From Exophiala sp. HKRS030 (Eukaryota; Ascomycota; Eurotiomycetes; Chaetothyriales; Herpotrichiellaceae): a DNA stretch of 64,000 bases. The stretch is from NCBI GenBank assembly GCA_023897205.1, contig JAHWDD010000002.1, forward strand, positions 1,674,001 through 1,738,000, in the 5' to 3' direction. The notes under the pieces are model-generated. The model did no database searches, was not told the origin of the DNA, and saw only the letters and a list, made by a program, of their open reading frames with translations. The translations under genes were made by a program, and so were the position numbers. Shown piece after piece: positions 43,501-53,786 of this stretch (positions within the stretch are counted from its first letter, which is position 1; each line of letters starts with the position of its first letter).

Positions 43501-44558
43501 CCAATTTCCTCTTTGAAGCTGAATGATGTTTCGAGAGAGTTTCCGACACTCAGATTGGTATTCCAGAATTCGATTTCCGCATCCTCGGTAGCCACAACCA
43601 CATCACGTTGACCTTTCCTCGAGCCTCCTGCCTTAATGATGGGTGTGCCCTTTCTCCGATCGACGCCAAAGGCATTCCGAATGCTGCCAAATATCCCTCC
43701 GGAACCATTGTTGTATTTTCGCAAGAATTGTACGCCGATGCCGGGGCGGCCCATTTGGTCTCGTATTGTCAAATGTACCACACGACCGTGTCGCAAAGAT
43801 AGGACAAAGCCGGATGGCTCAGCATTGACAAGCTCTTCCACGGCCTCGCCGCTCAGCATCCCAGGTATTGAACCCTGTACGTTCGCATTTTGGCCTGGGA
43901 TGAACGTCGAGGCATTAGAAATTGTCTCCCAATATACTACTTTTCCCAGTTTGGCGGAGACTGCGACAATTCCTGGCTCTCCGTTTGCAGATCTGGCAGT
44001 AAAGGCTGCGAGCGGTAAAGGATCGTCGACCGAGGCGGGAGGGAAAGGCAGTTTGAAAGTGATGACATCTCGAGATGACGGGGTAGATGCGCTTGAATTG
44101 TATGGCCAGATTATGGCGTCGCTGTGGGTGAGAGCAAGGGCGTATCCATACTCTTGGGAAATGACGCAGGAAAAGGGGATCGTAGGCCTGTTTCTGATCT
44201 GCTCCGGGAGCGAAGGGAGTTGGGATACAGTGTAGAAGTCATTGCTGGACAGCGTTAACGTGGGATTTACTGCTCCCGCTGATCGATCTGAACGCTTTTC
44301 TGGCTTCTTTGCACCGCGTAGGGTCAATTCCTTCTGGTGCGCAGGGGCTGGAGTGTGTCCATTGGGTTTCTCGTCGCCTGCCTCACGTCCGGCAATTTCA
44401 TTTAGACTAGCTTCAGCCAGTGGTTCGAATGTATCTCGTCGCAGAGCCGATCGTTTTCTCTTCGCTTGGGGAAGTTTAATTGAGTCTTCTGGTCCAGATG
44501 ACGGTCGCGTTCTTTTGGGCCGGAGGGATTGCACGCGCGAGGCGTCCGGGGAGAACAT
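40536..44558 (-). CDS. nup133: Nucleoporin Nup133
   Basis: Scaffold subunit of the Y-shaped Nup84/Nup107 complex of the nuclear pore. Single exon, 1340 aa. A charged N-terminal tail (RPKRTRPSS, QAKRKRSALR) precedes the beta-propeller, which starts with the FYTVSQLPSLPEQIRNRP segment and EYGYALALTHSDAIIWPYN typical of fungal Nup133. The second half is the helical solenoid ending in SLQERYPQSELEGVRKDMD. Length and layout match fungal orthologues and no break was seen. It is a housekeeping gene sitting between the two metabolic regions, useful as a synteny anchor. Confidence 0.93.
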   Translation of the reverse strand: MFSPDASRVQSLRPKRTRPSSGPEDSIKLPQAKRKRSALRRDTFEPLAEASLNEIAGREAGDEKPNGHTPAPAHQKELTLRGAKKPEKRSDRSAGAVNPTLTLSSNDFYTVSQLPSLPEQIRNRPTIPFSCVISQEYGYALALTHSDAIIWPYNSSASTPSSRDVITFKLPFPPASVDDPLPLAAFTARSANGEPGIVAVSAKLGKVVYWETISNASTFIPGQNANVQGSIPGMLSGEAVEELVNAEPSGFVLSLRHGRVVHLTIRDQMGRPGIGVQFLRKYNNGSGGIFGSIRNAFGVDRRKGTPIIKAGGSRKGQRDVVVATEDAEIEFWNTNLSVGNSLETSFSFKEEIGSALKVILGDTPSLQFKVLDVELSTGLTTALTRRGSHGAPMMVLISVSQDARTTYYLVEMVVDEGAKVRVVHPITCYSTKSSDPQSWRPRLCVARTQPVAFVLFETAIVIFSLAKIRESPSSQLMAERQSLPEPFQDCVRFQDGTIHKILGYVLEASEKQPAIVFGVQGFGIAKMVSHLRESDEVHVEEAVDRISAKSKIEQAVFFGSIKQNPLDLKNITQTFPDKEVAAAALSISSEILSSSSKHVPKSAPSIEMHLRMRAKALADLAQHLLDHYPSAIPRNVRFQLLLNAEKLAAAQAVWKVQEEIQRKYPQEDREMPYLDFTLRALHESRQKYPDPEKGEKDRIRHWLVNSVNNIGHLMSELTSCIPELEPMQVTDPRIVADYLKEAVDLWIASYTAAFKFREDNAPEYGLGDEVFQDGVLVAGFPVDIPHPWTSAPEPFRFGQQLIYDICKFLTEWWDHSLGKSKKKKMPTDLDGKPYEAPSKMALKDLAARLPTEVELFSRIAKEESIQAERHLKELEKDPEILKDELKNLKDEKRDRLNKALVNISHFNMPGAIQLAEKLENCPMLVALHYSYYGSLTEEAEANPMIKDVNTRVIADMQAQAETYFERFGKAWAWASFSQMIEDDECGNLLVKGQEDDKKRQFLSWFFKKAEKFGQSVGKLSWIHDVIGSDGYARAEKTLRNVAAEETADVWNKKTELSLAKLAGLAADEGADRRPRQTVRYDRDLSAIDIQERAYQHILAAVGAAVDEKATLDLAVETFASRLVKDTPALKRQLKQILKSLVHQVPLSIEELVDLLTLMDSVEWVGMAEDNPEIVGQECAIALRIVDFSDLPSHKQDDLRALIWRRVMIRDNWLMINDTSGKDDEWVQNEMQQTCLFRTIERVLLLEQFEGASIHMFSPKEILEREVFPSSLQERYPQSELEGVRKDMDKEQTKLKKFTEKGRLEDHYGGLVTSARRSVREIVDQEGEMMAEEVVTENGTK

Positions 44559-44920
44559 GCTGAGCGGATTACGGGAGCGCTCAGGGCAATGAACAAAGGA
44601 AAGGAAAGGAAGGACGTGGTTGTAGACCTAACGATGATGGCTAGGCAATTGTTGCAGGGAAAGAAAAGCGCATTGTTATGACCGCGACCTGCGCCTTATT
44701 GCCGTGTTCGCTGGGAGAGTGACAGGCCTTGCCTCTTTGGGAACCTCATGATGCCGCTTTATTTGATTGGGCTTCAATTTCGTTCTTAGTCAGCGGCTAG
44801 CAGCAGATGGTAGAACAACCATGGACATTAAAGACATCGCAACTATTACGTCCAATTCAACTTTGATCCGAATACTATGTAATCTTGATCTAACGTTTTA
44901 TCTCTCATTCCATTTCCGAA
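44559..44920. other. Intergenic, no gene seen
   Basis: Short region between the Nup133 start and the 3' end of the FAD oxidase; only promoter-like sequence expected. Confidence 0.5.
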
Positions 44921-46641
44921 TCATAACTTCGCCTGAACCTTGCCCTTGCCACTATCACTCAGGATCTCATTCTTGGTGCTCTCCAACCGTTCCTTGGTGA
45001 CCTTGAAGACCGACGGCACGCCAGTTTCTTCAAACTTCTTACCAGTCCGGAGCATGTCTGCGACAGCTTTGGCCGACAGCAAGATCAAAGGCATGCCGTG
45101 TCCCGAGAAGCCCGCCAGAACCATCTGGCCTGGTTTCCCTGGCATTTCACCTATGTACGGCATGAAATCCGAGCTATAGCCCATGACTGAATGAGAAGTA
45201 TTGTTAATCTTTTTTTTCTTGTATGCGTATTCCTGAACCAAAGAGGAAGGAAAGAAATGCAAAGGGGAATGTGGGGGTTAAATCACATACTTCCAGTCCA
45301 CACCTTGTCCGTATACGCTCCACTGTTCTCCCAACCTGCAAAGGTTCTCTGCATCAACCCGTCAAAGTACGGTTTCGCAGGCTCTATGAGTTTGCTGTCG
45401 TCCTTGACATCATACCAGTGTGAGGTGTCGGACCAGAAATTTGGCTTCGCACCTCCGACGATGATGCTCCCATCGAGTCGGGGGATAAGGTAATCGTACA
45501 TGGCGGGACCGTGACGGACACTGTAGGTTTGCATCATGCGCGGCGCCACCTGACCCTTCGGGGTTACTATGCGACTGCAGATTCCGCGCACGGGGACGAT
45601 GTGGTCTTTGAATTGTGGTGAGATATCGGCCGTGTATGCGTTCGTGGCGAGAAGGACCTTCTTGGCTTTGATCTCGCCTCGTTCGGTCTTCACAAGCCAC
45701 CGGCCATCAGGGAGGGGTTTGTCGGAGAGATATGTGACGGGCGTCATGGTTTGGAGATTTGCACCCTTCGACACTGCCCCCTTCAAGAGATGCATTACCA
45801 TCTTGTATGGCCAGACGTGGCCTGCTGTGAATGTAAATGCCGACAAGGCACCTTTGACACCCGAGACCTGTAAAATATCATTGGGTCAGTAACGGCCATA
45901 ACCCTCTGATTCACAGGGCCGCGCGGACGCCATTCAACCAAGGCTGGGAAGGGGGAAGAGGCAAGACGAACCCGCTCAGCATCTCCCTTTCGTGCGTGAT
46001 AAACATCCTTGAAGTCCGTCACTCCAGCCTTGAGCATTTCTTCAAACGCCTTTTCCGTCTCGTCGGCCAATCCCTTATGTAGCGTAGCGTCACAAGCTCG
46101 AGTCAGAACAAAGTCACAATCGATCTTCTCCTTTTCCACCAAGGCCTTGACGGCGTGGACCTGCGAAGCCTCAAACTGAGCCACTTCGACCGCCGACCGC
46201 ACACCGTATTTCTTGATGTACTTGGGCATATTGAAGTAGACGTCCGGCTTGAGATGGCCGCCTGTGCTCGACACGGATTCGTTAGTCGTTGAGTAAAATT
46301 CATCGGCGCTCTGTTCACACAAACGAATGGATAGATGAAAGTAACGGGCAGGGGTGGCTTGTAAGGGGAGAACAAATCAAATCCAAAAACTTGCCATTGC
46401 GTGCTGTCGCTCCCGAACATGCCTGACGTGCTTCCAGTATCACCACGGACGGTGGCGAGGGGTTGTCTTCGTAGATGTAATGTGCAAGTGCCGCTCCGGC
46501 GAAACCAGCGCCAATAATCAACACATCGCATTCCGATGGGAGGTCGGGCGTGCTTCGATGTGTGTCCAACTCGTGCGGCTCTGATCTCCAAAACGACGAT
46601 GTTGACGTAGGCACAGGGCCTGGTCTCTGTGGTGGGGACAT
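44921..46641 (-). CDS. FAD-dependent amine/amino-acid oxidase (DAO family) with C-terminal AKL
   Basis: Flavoprotein of the D-amino-acid/sarcosine oxidase fold. Exons 46641-46395, 46261-45972, 45867-45291 and 45186-44921 give 459 aa. FAD loop LIIGAGFAGAALAHYI near residue 43. Intron 1 begins GCAAGT, not GT, and the splice is needed to build the family signature ACSGATARNGGHLKPD across the junction. Later blocks: PRLDGSIIVGGAKPNFW, VWTGIMGYSSDFMPYIGEM and VLAGFSGHGMPLI. The protein ends VQAKL, a canonical PTS1, so it is predicted peroxisomal, producing H2O2. It is next to a HAD hydrolase and the beta-oxidation genes; its substrate is unknown. Confidence 0.88.
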
Positions 46642-47250
46642 CGTGTTTGGTGTCTGTACGTCTGGCGTTGAGCCTGCTTATACTCTCAAGTGTATTTCGA
46701 CGTTTGATATGCCAGGCACTAATTAATATCTCCGCAAGCCAGCAGTCGTAGATGATCAGAGTTCAGTAAATACTGCCAGTTGACCGACTTACGGTAAGTC
46801 GTTGAATCATGTCTTGACAAAGGCGTTTGGCTAAGAAATGTCGGTTTAGGGCGATCAAATGGCCCATTTTTTCGTCTTTCTCCGAAGGAACCATCACTCA
46901 GTTCACTCTGCCCACGTGTCTGCTGCTTCAAAGGGCAATGGATCATGCGACATTCTGCTCTCACTGAAATGTGTCGTGATGAGATATTGGCCGATCTGGA
47001 CCCCTACTTCGGAGTTCGCATGCCTGCACTGAAGGTACCGTAGGAGCGGACGGGGACGCAATACACCATACAATGCCCAAGGAGACTGTTTAGGCTACGT
47101 CTAGAGCTTAAGGTCCGGGCTACTGGTGGAATTCCCTCCACATCTTCGTGATCTTCTGGAGTACAATACCGTCCGAGATAGTCAGATCAGTGAGACACTT
47201 TGCACGATAGTAAATAGTATCGCTGGAATCATGCAAAGATATTATCGTTA
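46642..47250. other. Intergenic, no gene seen
   Basis: Upstream of the FAD oxidase and downstream of the HAD gene (both minus strand). No convincing coding sequence or shared motif. Confidence 0.5.
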
Positions 47251-48127
47251 TCATTGTTTAGTCGATGCGGCGATGATCCCATCAGCCATCGCTGGAAGAC
47301 TAGGTGCTACAACATCCATCTCTCCAAAGATATCCGAACAGGGCTCCTTCTCCCAGGCTGAACACCAAGCTCCTTTAAATCTGTTGAACACGCATAAACA
47401 GTCAGCACACATTCCACTGCAAGGCTCTTGTCCATAAGGGCCCGCAAAACTTACCCTGACCGTCGGGCGGCACTGGCATCCCACATGTGAGCAGCAGCAA
47501 ACCACGCCTCCAAACCATTCTTGTCGAACTTGCCCAGGATATGCTCGTAGGACTCTGGGGCGGGTTTACCAATGCCAATGTCGTCACAGGATACAAAGTT
47601 CTCCGAGGGCATCTCAACACCGCCTTTCTTCAGGTAATTCGATACACGTTCCGTGTCACCGGCCGTGAATGCCCAGACGGTGAAGCCAGCCTCTCGTAGT
47701 TTCGAGTAGCATTCGGCGAGACCTTCTCGTGGTTTGAGACCGCGGTACGAGTCGAGGACAAACTCCATGTCCTCGTCACTGACCAATTTGCGTGGTTCCG
47801 CGATGCCGGCTTGCCACAGCGTCCGATAGAAGATTGAACGCATCACATCAAACACTTTGCGGTAGCCGTTGGACAGACTGAGATAGGTGTACTCTCGCTC
47901 TGCGGCTTCCATCCAGGCATAACCAAAAATTCTGGTGCCGATGCCCAGAGGGTTGAGCTTGGGCCCGAGTCGTGCCTCGAGAGCCTCGAAGAAATTCTCA
48001 TACGAGATGCATGTTCCTGTAAAAACGCATGAGAAGCCTAATCTCTTCTCAAGGAGGTTGATCACTCAGAGAGAATATCATTCTTACCGACAATGTCGAA
48101 TACGACGTGCTTGTTCTGACCTCCCAT
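47251..48127 (-). CDS. HAD-superfamily hydrolase, haloacid-dehalogenase type
   Basis: Exons 48127-48088, 48016-47455 and 47380-47251 (introns 71 and 74 nt) give 243 aa. Motif I VVFDIVGTC (nucleophile Asp) is split by the first intron, so the first 13-codon exon from MGGQNKHV is essential. Motif II is VWAFTAGD (Thr), the Lys is in DIGIGKPAPESY, and the acidic motif is AAHMWDASAAR. All catalytic residues are present. Fungal members of this group are annotated as 2-haloacid dehalogenases, but most have unknown substrates. No PTS1. Its promoter carries an AGCCGACGTCGGCT palindrome related to an element in the beta-oxidation promoter. Confidence 0.87.
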
Positions 48128-48817
48128 TCTCGCGGGAAAGGCTTCTTCACTTGGGCTCCTTGATTCTTTGGTTGGGAAACAAAACGTGGAATGTGCTTTG
48201 CTGTCCCTCACGCCACGGTTCAGTTTGCTTTAGATTCTTGGTAATTAAGGGGCCTAGTATTGTTTTCCTAGGCAAAGCATAGGGCGCATAACAACGACGA
48301 CTCGACAATGAAGAAAGGCGTGGAGGTGGTGAAGGTCTCGGCTGAACCCGCTGGACTTGGTCGTTTGCACGGAGCAAACCCGACATTTCCTTGGGGGAGC
48401 CGACGTCGGCTTCACGTACCCGCCATCACGAAAAGGCTGAAGAGAAATCAAGACAGGGCATCCAAGGTTGCTGACACATCATAGCCTCTGACGCGTACGT
48501 CCTGAAGTGAATGTGAGATGCCCAACTGTCAGGGAATTGATGGTGGTGAATCAAAATCTACGTGGGTTTACGATAGGTGACATCCCAAAGTCGGTGCTTT
48601 TGTTGTTCGAAGAGAATCGATCCTAAAGAACAACTAACTGGAATGATGGGTAAGGCCTTGTAGGTGAAAGAAAATGTCGAGAGTCAATACATTCGCTCTG
48701 TATATTCACACAACAACCAATTCGTCTACATGTCCTCCCCCATTCTGTTTTCCTCTGAATCTCTTTCCTCCTGAAATGTTTGCTCAAGCACCATCAAACA
48801 TATTCTAATCACAGACA
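48128..48817. promoter_or_regulatory. HAD promoter with palindrome AGCCGACGTCGGCT
   Basis: A perfect 14-bp palindrome at 48398-48411, about 270 bp upstream of the HAD start. The left part GGAGCCGACGTCG (from 48396) differs by one base from GGAGCCGACATCG at 51904-51916 in the thiolase/multifunctional-enzyme promoter. No gene in the rest of the region. Confidence 0.55.
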
Positions 48818-51696
48818 CTACAACTTCTGCCCAGGCTGTTCAGCAAGCACTGCCACTCCTCCATCGATACATCGCTTTCCCGTCTCCATCACGGTCGTCT
48901 GGAAGTACACCAGGCCAGCATCTTTCCCTGAACCGCGCCACATTTCCACCTTCAAAGTCTGACCAGGAATTACCACGCCCGAGAACCTGTTGCGGATGCT
49001 TCCGTAGCGTCCATATGTTCTAAAGATGTGATAGCCCGTGATGCCCAAGAAGCAAGCTCCGTGCAATATGGGGTCAGAAAAGCCCGCGCCGCAGCTCTCG
49101 TTCGGGTCTACATGCATTGCTGCTCGGTCGCCAGTCAAACGGTAGAGTACCGCTTGTTCCGTGGAGGTTCTATGCTCGACTGTAACATCGGCCTCTCTCT
49201 GGGGCGGCTTGGAAAGCGGTGGACCCCGGAGAGGACTCTGACGGGTTCGAGGCCCTCCAAATCCGCCACTCCCGCGGAGGAAAAACGTGGCTTCATTGTA
49301 GAAGACGACTTCGTTGTTGACCGTGTCACGGGTTGTCAGGCCTGTGATCGTGATGGCAGCTTTTCCTTTGTCAATCACATCTAGGGTCTCGCCGGTCGTC
49401 TTCATCATACCCTTCGTGGGAATGGGATGGTTCAATATCTCCAGATAGTGCTCGCCGTGCAGGACACGTCGATCGGAGAAATTGGGTACGAGGACCTGAT
49501 TGTGGTAGATCAAGAACTCCTCAATTGCAGGGATAAGAGCGAACGTCGGCACGGGCTGAAAGGCTGGAGACTTCTCATAGACCAGATCGAGGTCATTTCT
49601 TTTGGCGCCAACTGACAGATCTAGGACACGCTCAGCATACATGTCATCCAAATGAGGCCTAAGTACTCACTGTAAAGGATAATCTCCTTGTCTTCATATT
49701 GGTACGTTGGTCTCTCCCACTGGTTACCCTTCCAGCTCCTATCTGTATTCTGCGAGAGGTCCTTTGGAGTTATTGGGATTTGCTGCGGCAATTCAGCCTT
49801 GAAGGACGCAACCCGCGGCCAGCTGGCCAAGAGCTCTTCTAGTGAGCCGCCAGCTTGAGCTCCCTCACTTCGCTGCAGGACAGTACGGGCATGCCAGCCG
49901 CCAGCGACTTCGAACAGGCCACCAGACGCCAGAAACTGTGCTTGAGGAGAACTGAGCAGTGTGACCAGAGGAGAGACATACTCCGGTTTGAGCGGATTGT
50001 TCTGTTGTCCACCAGGCATGGTCTTGATGTTTGCAGCAAGAGCAGCTGTTGCAGCAATGGGAGCAATTGTATTCACGACAATGTTGTGCTTTGCACCTTC
50101 GCGGGCAAGGGCGTCAGCCAGACCGACAATCCCCAATTTCTATTTCCACGGTGAGTTTTGGACTTCAAACTTCAGCAATGTTGCTACTGTGGACGCACTT
50201 ACTGCTGTTGAGTAGTTGCATTGTCCAAAGAAGCCATAAATACCACTGGTACTTGCTGTGTTAATTATGCGACCACCTTTTTGACGAACAAAATGTGGCC
50301 ATGCTGCCCTTGAAAGCTCATACATAGCAAACAGATGTACATCAAGAACTGCATTCCACGATGCTTCTTCCATCTTTGCTATGGTGCGATCGCGGAGGAA
50401 ACCGGCATTGTTCACGAGCATATCGATGCGGCCAAATGACTCTATGGCTTTAGCCACAATGCCCTTTCCATCAGTAGCGGAACCGATATGGGCAGCCGCC
50501 TTGCCACCACGAGCGCGAATTTCGTCTACCACTGCCTCTGCTCCTTTGAGGTCGTTGGCTACAACCGCAGCGCCAGATTTGGCCAAGGATAGAGCGTGGG
50601 CGCGCCCAAGTCTATGGAGCTGTGTTAGCTGGAGGTTCTCAACTTGTCTCGAATAAACTTACCCAGATCCAGCTCCAGTAACAATGGCCACTTGACCCTC
50701 GAGGCTTAAAGAATTCCAGGCCTTATTGGGTCCCAACTTGGGTAGATACGCAAGTTCAGCATCAGCATCAAAAGGTCCTGACGGGTAAGAGGGCTTGGAC
50801 ATATCCAAGATATCGTTCCATCTTTGCCATACCGAAGATGGAGTGAATGTTGCATCCGGTTTCAGTAACGCGCCACCCGATCTCACCCATCGAGCCGAGG
50901 TGGTTTTATTGCCAGAAACTTCGAATAATGTACCTGACTCTATGCTGTCCCTGGTGAGACTGAGAGCGGATATGGTGTTGACAAAAGCACGAGGTGACGG
51001 CTGCTCAGCTTGGGGCTGGCTGTCCTCGTTGACATACAAAAGATTGGTTGCTAAGGCACAGGACTTTCAGTATATACATGCACCTCAATGTGAGCGAGAA
51101 TAATGGAACGACTCACTCGCTTCCGTCACCAGATATGCCGAGATGTTGTTCTTCTTGCCTTCCAGTGCTGATGTCTTGGTCAATCCGAGCAAGCCAAATT
51201 TGAGCGCTGTGGCTTATGTCAGTTTGACAGTACGCCTGTCGATGTAGTAGGTACACTTACTATTGGAATGTGCGTTTGACGTCCCGCTTGGCTGAAGAAC
51301 ATGCACAATCTTACCAGAAGATTGCTTGCGGAAATGGGGCCAGGCTGCTTGAGAAGACTACTCTCGTCCAACAGAATTCAGTGACCTGGACCTTGATTCA
51401 GACCTTTTATATTGACATACCTTGTATGCTGATATCAAAGCGCCTTCAACCAGACTCTGCCAATTTGACGGTGTGCTGTTGGACAAGCAATGGTCTGGCT
51501 TGCTGTTCACAATGTTGACCAGGACATTGACTGTACCAAATTTGGCGACGGCTGCTTCGATGAGAGTATCTCCACTGCCAGACTCAGCAACCACGTTGGC
51601 ACCCTGAGAGACTGCCGAGCTGGCAAGCTCGGCTCCCAATGTGTTTTGGGCGTTGATAATCACCACAGTCTTCCCGTTGAAAGATGATGAACGCAT
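48818..51696 (-). CDS. Multifunctional beta-oxidation enzyme (MFE-2/Fox2-like), first dehydrogenase domain degenerate
   Basis: Peroxisomal 2-enoyl-CoA hydratase 2 / (3R)-hydroxyacyl-CoA dehydrogenase. Exons 51696-51421, 51357-51261, 51206-51117, 51050-50663, 50611-50203, 50139-49671 and 49611-48818 give 840 aa. Domain A (about 1-215) is SDR-like but lacks TGxxxGxG (INAQNTLGAE), NNAG (VNIVN) and the catalytic Tyr (HSNTLKFGLLG). Domain B (about 270-510) is intact: IVTGAGSGLGRAHA, LVNNAGFLRD, NYSTAKLGIVG. The MaoC/hydratase-2 domain (about 565-840) has LTGDRAAMHVDP where the family motif is GDxNPLH, and FSDPILHG. The protein ends GQKL, a weak PTS1. Divergent from the thiolase across 510 bp. Probably a specialised paralogue, not the housekeeping Fox2. 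Confidence 0.9.
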
Positions 51697-52206
51697 GTTT
51701 GCTGTAGTTTGTGTCCTCAATTCCTTGTATCGGCATCATTTTGCCTCGACCAGTCCTTTGAGGAGCATTTTATCGCCTCGGAACGTACCAAGGAATAATC
51801 TACTCTGCCGAGGACCATCGCATCATTTTTCGTTTCCGGGCGTAACCATGAATTTCTTGCCATCCCTACCGCATCGGGTGCGAGACTTGACCGTGTCTGA
51901 TGCGGAGCCGACATCGAGACCCACCTTGAGAGAGAGCCGGAGACGAGGTTTTGACATCTGATTGGTCGAGGTCGAACTCGTCACTCCTTGACTCTCGTGC
52001 CTTGCGCTGGCCCAAGGATGTTGTGCCTGGACGACAGTGCTATATAGCTCATCGAAAGCTCGGTTATTGGAAATCCCCGAGCAGGAGTCTAGCGAGCCCG
52101 TTACGAGACATTGTCGATTTTGACTACTATACCTTTTCGTGGGAGGTTAGAATTGTTTTATCAAAGCCATTCAGTTCCACGTTGGACCATTGAATCGAGT
52201 AAGAAG
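51697..52206. promoter_or_regulatory. Divergent promoter MFE-2-like / thiolase with CCTCGG-type and GGAGCCG elements
   Basis: Holds CCTCGG at 51776-51781 and its reverse complement CCGAGG at 51808-51813; CCTCGG is the core bound by FarA/FarB fatty-acid regulators in Aspergillus and related fungi. CGGAGCCGACATCG at 51903-51916 is the longest shared element with other cluster promoters. Joint control of two consecutive beta-oxidation steps is inferred. Confidence 0.65.
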
Positions 52207-53655
52207 ATGAAGCAACAAATTCGGGCTCCCTCCTACGTTCTGGGCGTCGGCTTGACCAAGTTCCTCAAACCACGCGGACAAGTCGAGTACACTGAACTGG
52301 GCTTCGAAGCGGGTATCAAGGCTCTCCTCGACGCCCACATCACCTACGACGATGTCGAAATGGGCATCGCCAGCTACTGCTATGGCGACAGCGTCAGCGG
52401 CCAGAGGGTGTTTTATCAGTTCGGTATGACCGAGATCCCGATCATCAACGTCAACAACAACTGCGCCAGTGCGTCCACGGGCATCGCCATGGCTCGGGAC
52501 GCCATCTCGCGCGGCGGCGCCGACTGCATCATGGTCGTCGGCTTCGAGAAGATGAAACCTGGCAGTCTTGAACGGAATTTCACCGACAGAGCAGACCCTG
52601 TCGGACGGTTCATGGATATGAATTATAAGAGCTGGGGCAAGGGAGAAGCCTCCGGGGCTGTGCAACTATTTGCCAACACCGCGAAAGAGTATATGAATAA
52701 GTACGTATGACCTTTACCCTCTCTTGTCTCGGGAGAAAATTTGAAAACTCATGACTTTTCCGGTCTCGCTTTCAGACATGGTGCAACCGCACAGGACTTT
52801 GCAGAGATAGCACGGATCAACCACGCTCACTCCAAGAAGAACCCCTATGCTCAGTTTCAAAAGGAGTTTTCTCTAGAACAGATCATGTCGGGCCCCATGA
52901 TCCAGGAGCCCTTAACCATGTCCCAGTGCTGTCCGACGAGTGACGGGGGTGCGGCGGCGATTATCGTTTCCGAAGACTTTCTGAACGCACGACCTCACCT
53001 CCGGAGTCAAGCCATCCTCATCGCTGGTCAGTCTTTCGTCACCGATTCTCCGTCCGCATTCGACGGATCGGCTGCCTCGTTGGTCGGCGCTGGCCTCGCC
53101 AGGACCGCCGTCAAGGAAGCCTTGAAACAGGCAAACGCCTCGATCGCGGACATCAAAGTAGTGGAACTTCACGACTGCTTCTCCTCGGCCGAGATGATGG
53201 CATTGGACGCTCTGGGTCTATCGGAGCCTGGCAAGGCCCACGAGCTCGTCCGCAACAAGGACATCACCTTTGGGGGTAGGTACGTCGTCAATCCGTCAGG
53301 CGGACTCTTGTCCAAGGGCCACCCCCTCGGCGCGACGGGAATCGCCCAATGTGCCGAGCTGGTGTGGCAACTCCGTGGCTGGGCCACGAATAGACTGGTC
53401 CCAGGTATCGACGTTGCACTCGCCCACAACGCCGGGTTGGGCAGCGCAGGCGTCGTGACTATCTACAAGCGCGTGGACGGCCAGAAGAATCGCCCCGTGG
53501 ACGATGAAGAGGTCGCGAAGATCACGGGTCTGGGTTATAATCCCGCAGTACAGGCGAAGGGTTTTACCAGGGCACAAGCAGATAGCGCCCGGTCCAAACG
53601 ACGCAGTGAATGGGCTCTCGAAGGGACATTGGATAAAGTGCAGTCGAAGTTTTAG
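52207..53655 (+). CDS. SCPx-type thiolase (3-oxoacyl-CoA thiolase-like)
   Basis: Cleaves 3-oxoacyl-CoA, with family preference for branched or sterol-like chains. Exons 52207-52700 and 52776-53655 (75-nt intron) give 457 aa. Nucleophile Cys in NVNNNCASASTG (about residue 94); HDCFSSAEMMALDALGL and NPSGGLLSKGHPLGATG carry the SCP2-thiolase hallmarks; NAGLGSAG near the end replaces the second-Cys loop of classical thiolases, as is normal for SCPx. No SCP2 lipid-transfer domain follows. C-terminal SKF is a known PTS1 variant (yeast catalase A uses it). It is head to head with the hydratase/dehydrogenase, the preceding step of the cycle. Confidence 0.93.
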
Positions 53656-53786
53656 TGGAAATACGCACAGACGAGACCGATAGAAAATAACCTTCTACTC
53701 GAGAATGTAGAATTAGCCCAAGTATTAGCAGTCTGTCACTTGGCACATAGGTCTGAAGTTTTGATCTCCCCAAACCAGTCACACAT

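Noticed and set aside
43636..44235. A 199-codon plus-strand open frame within Nup133
   Set aside because: Shadow frame antisense to the intact Nup133 propeller.
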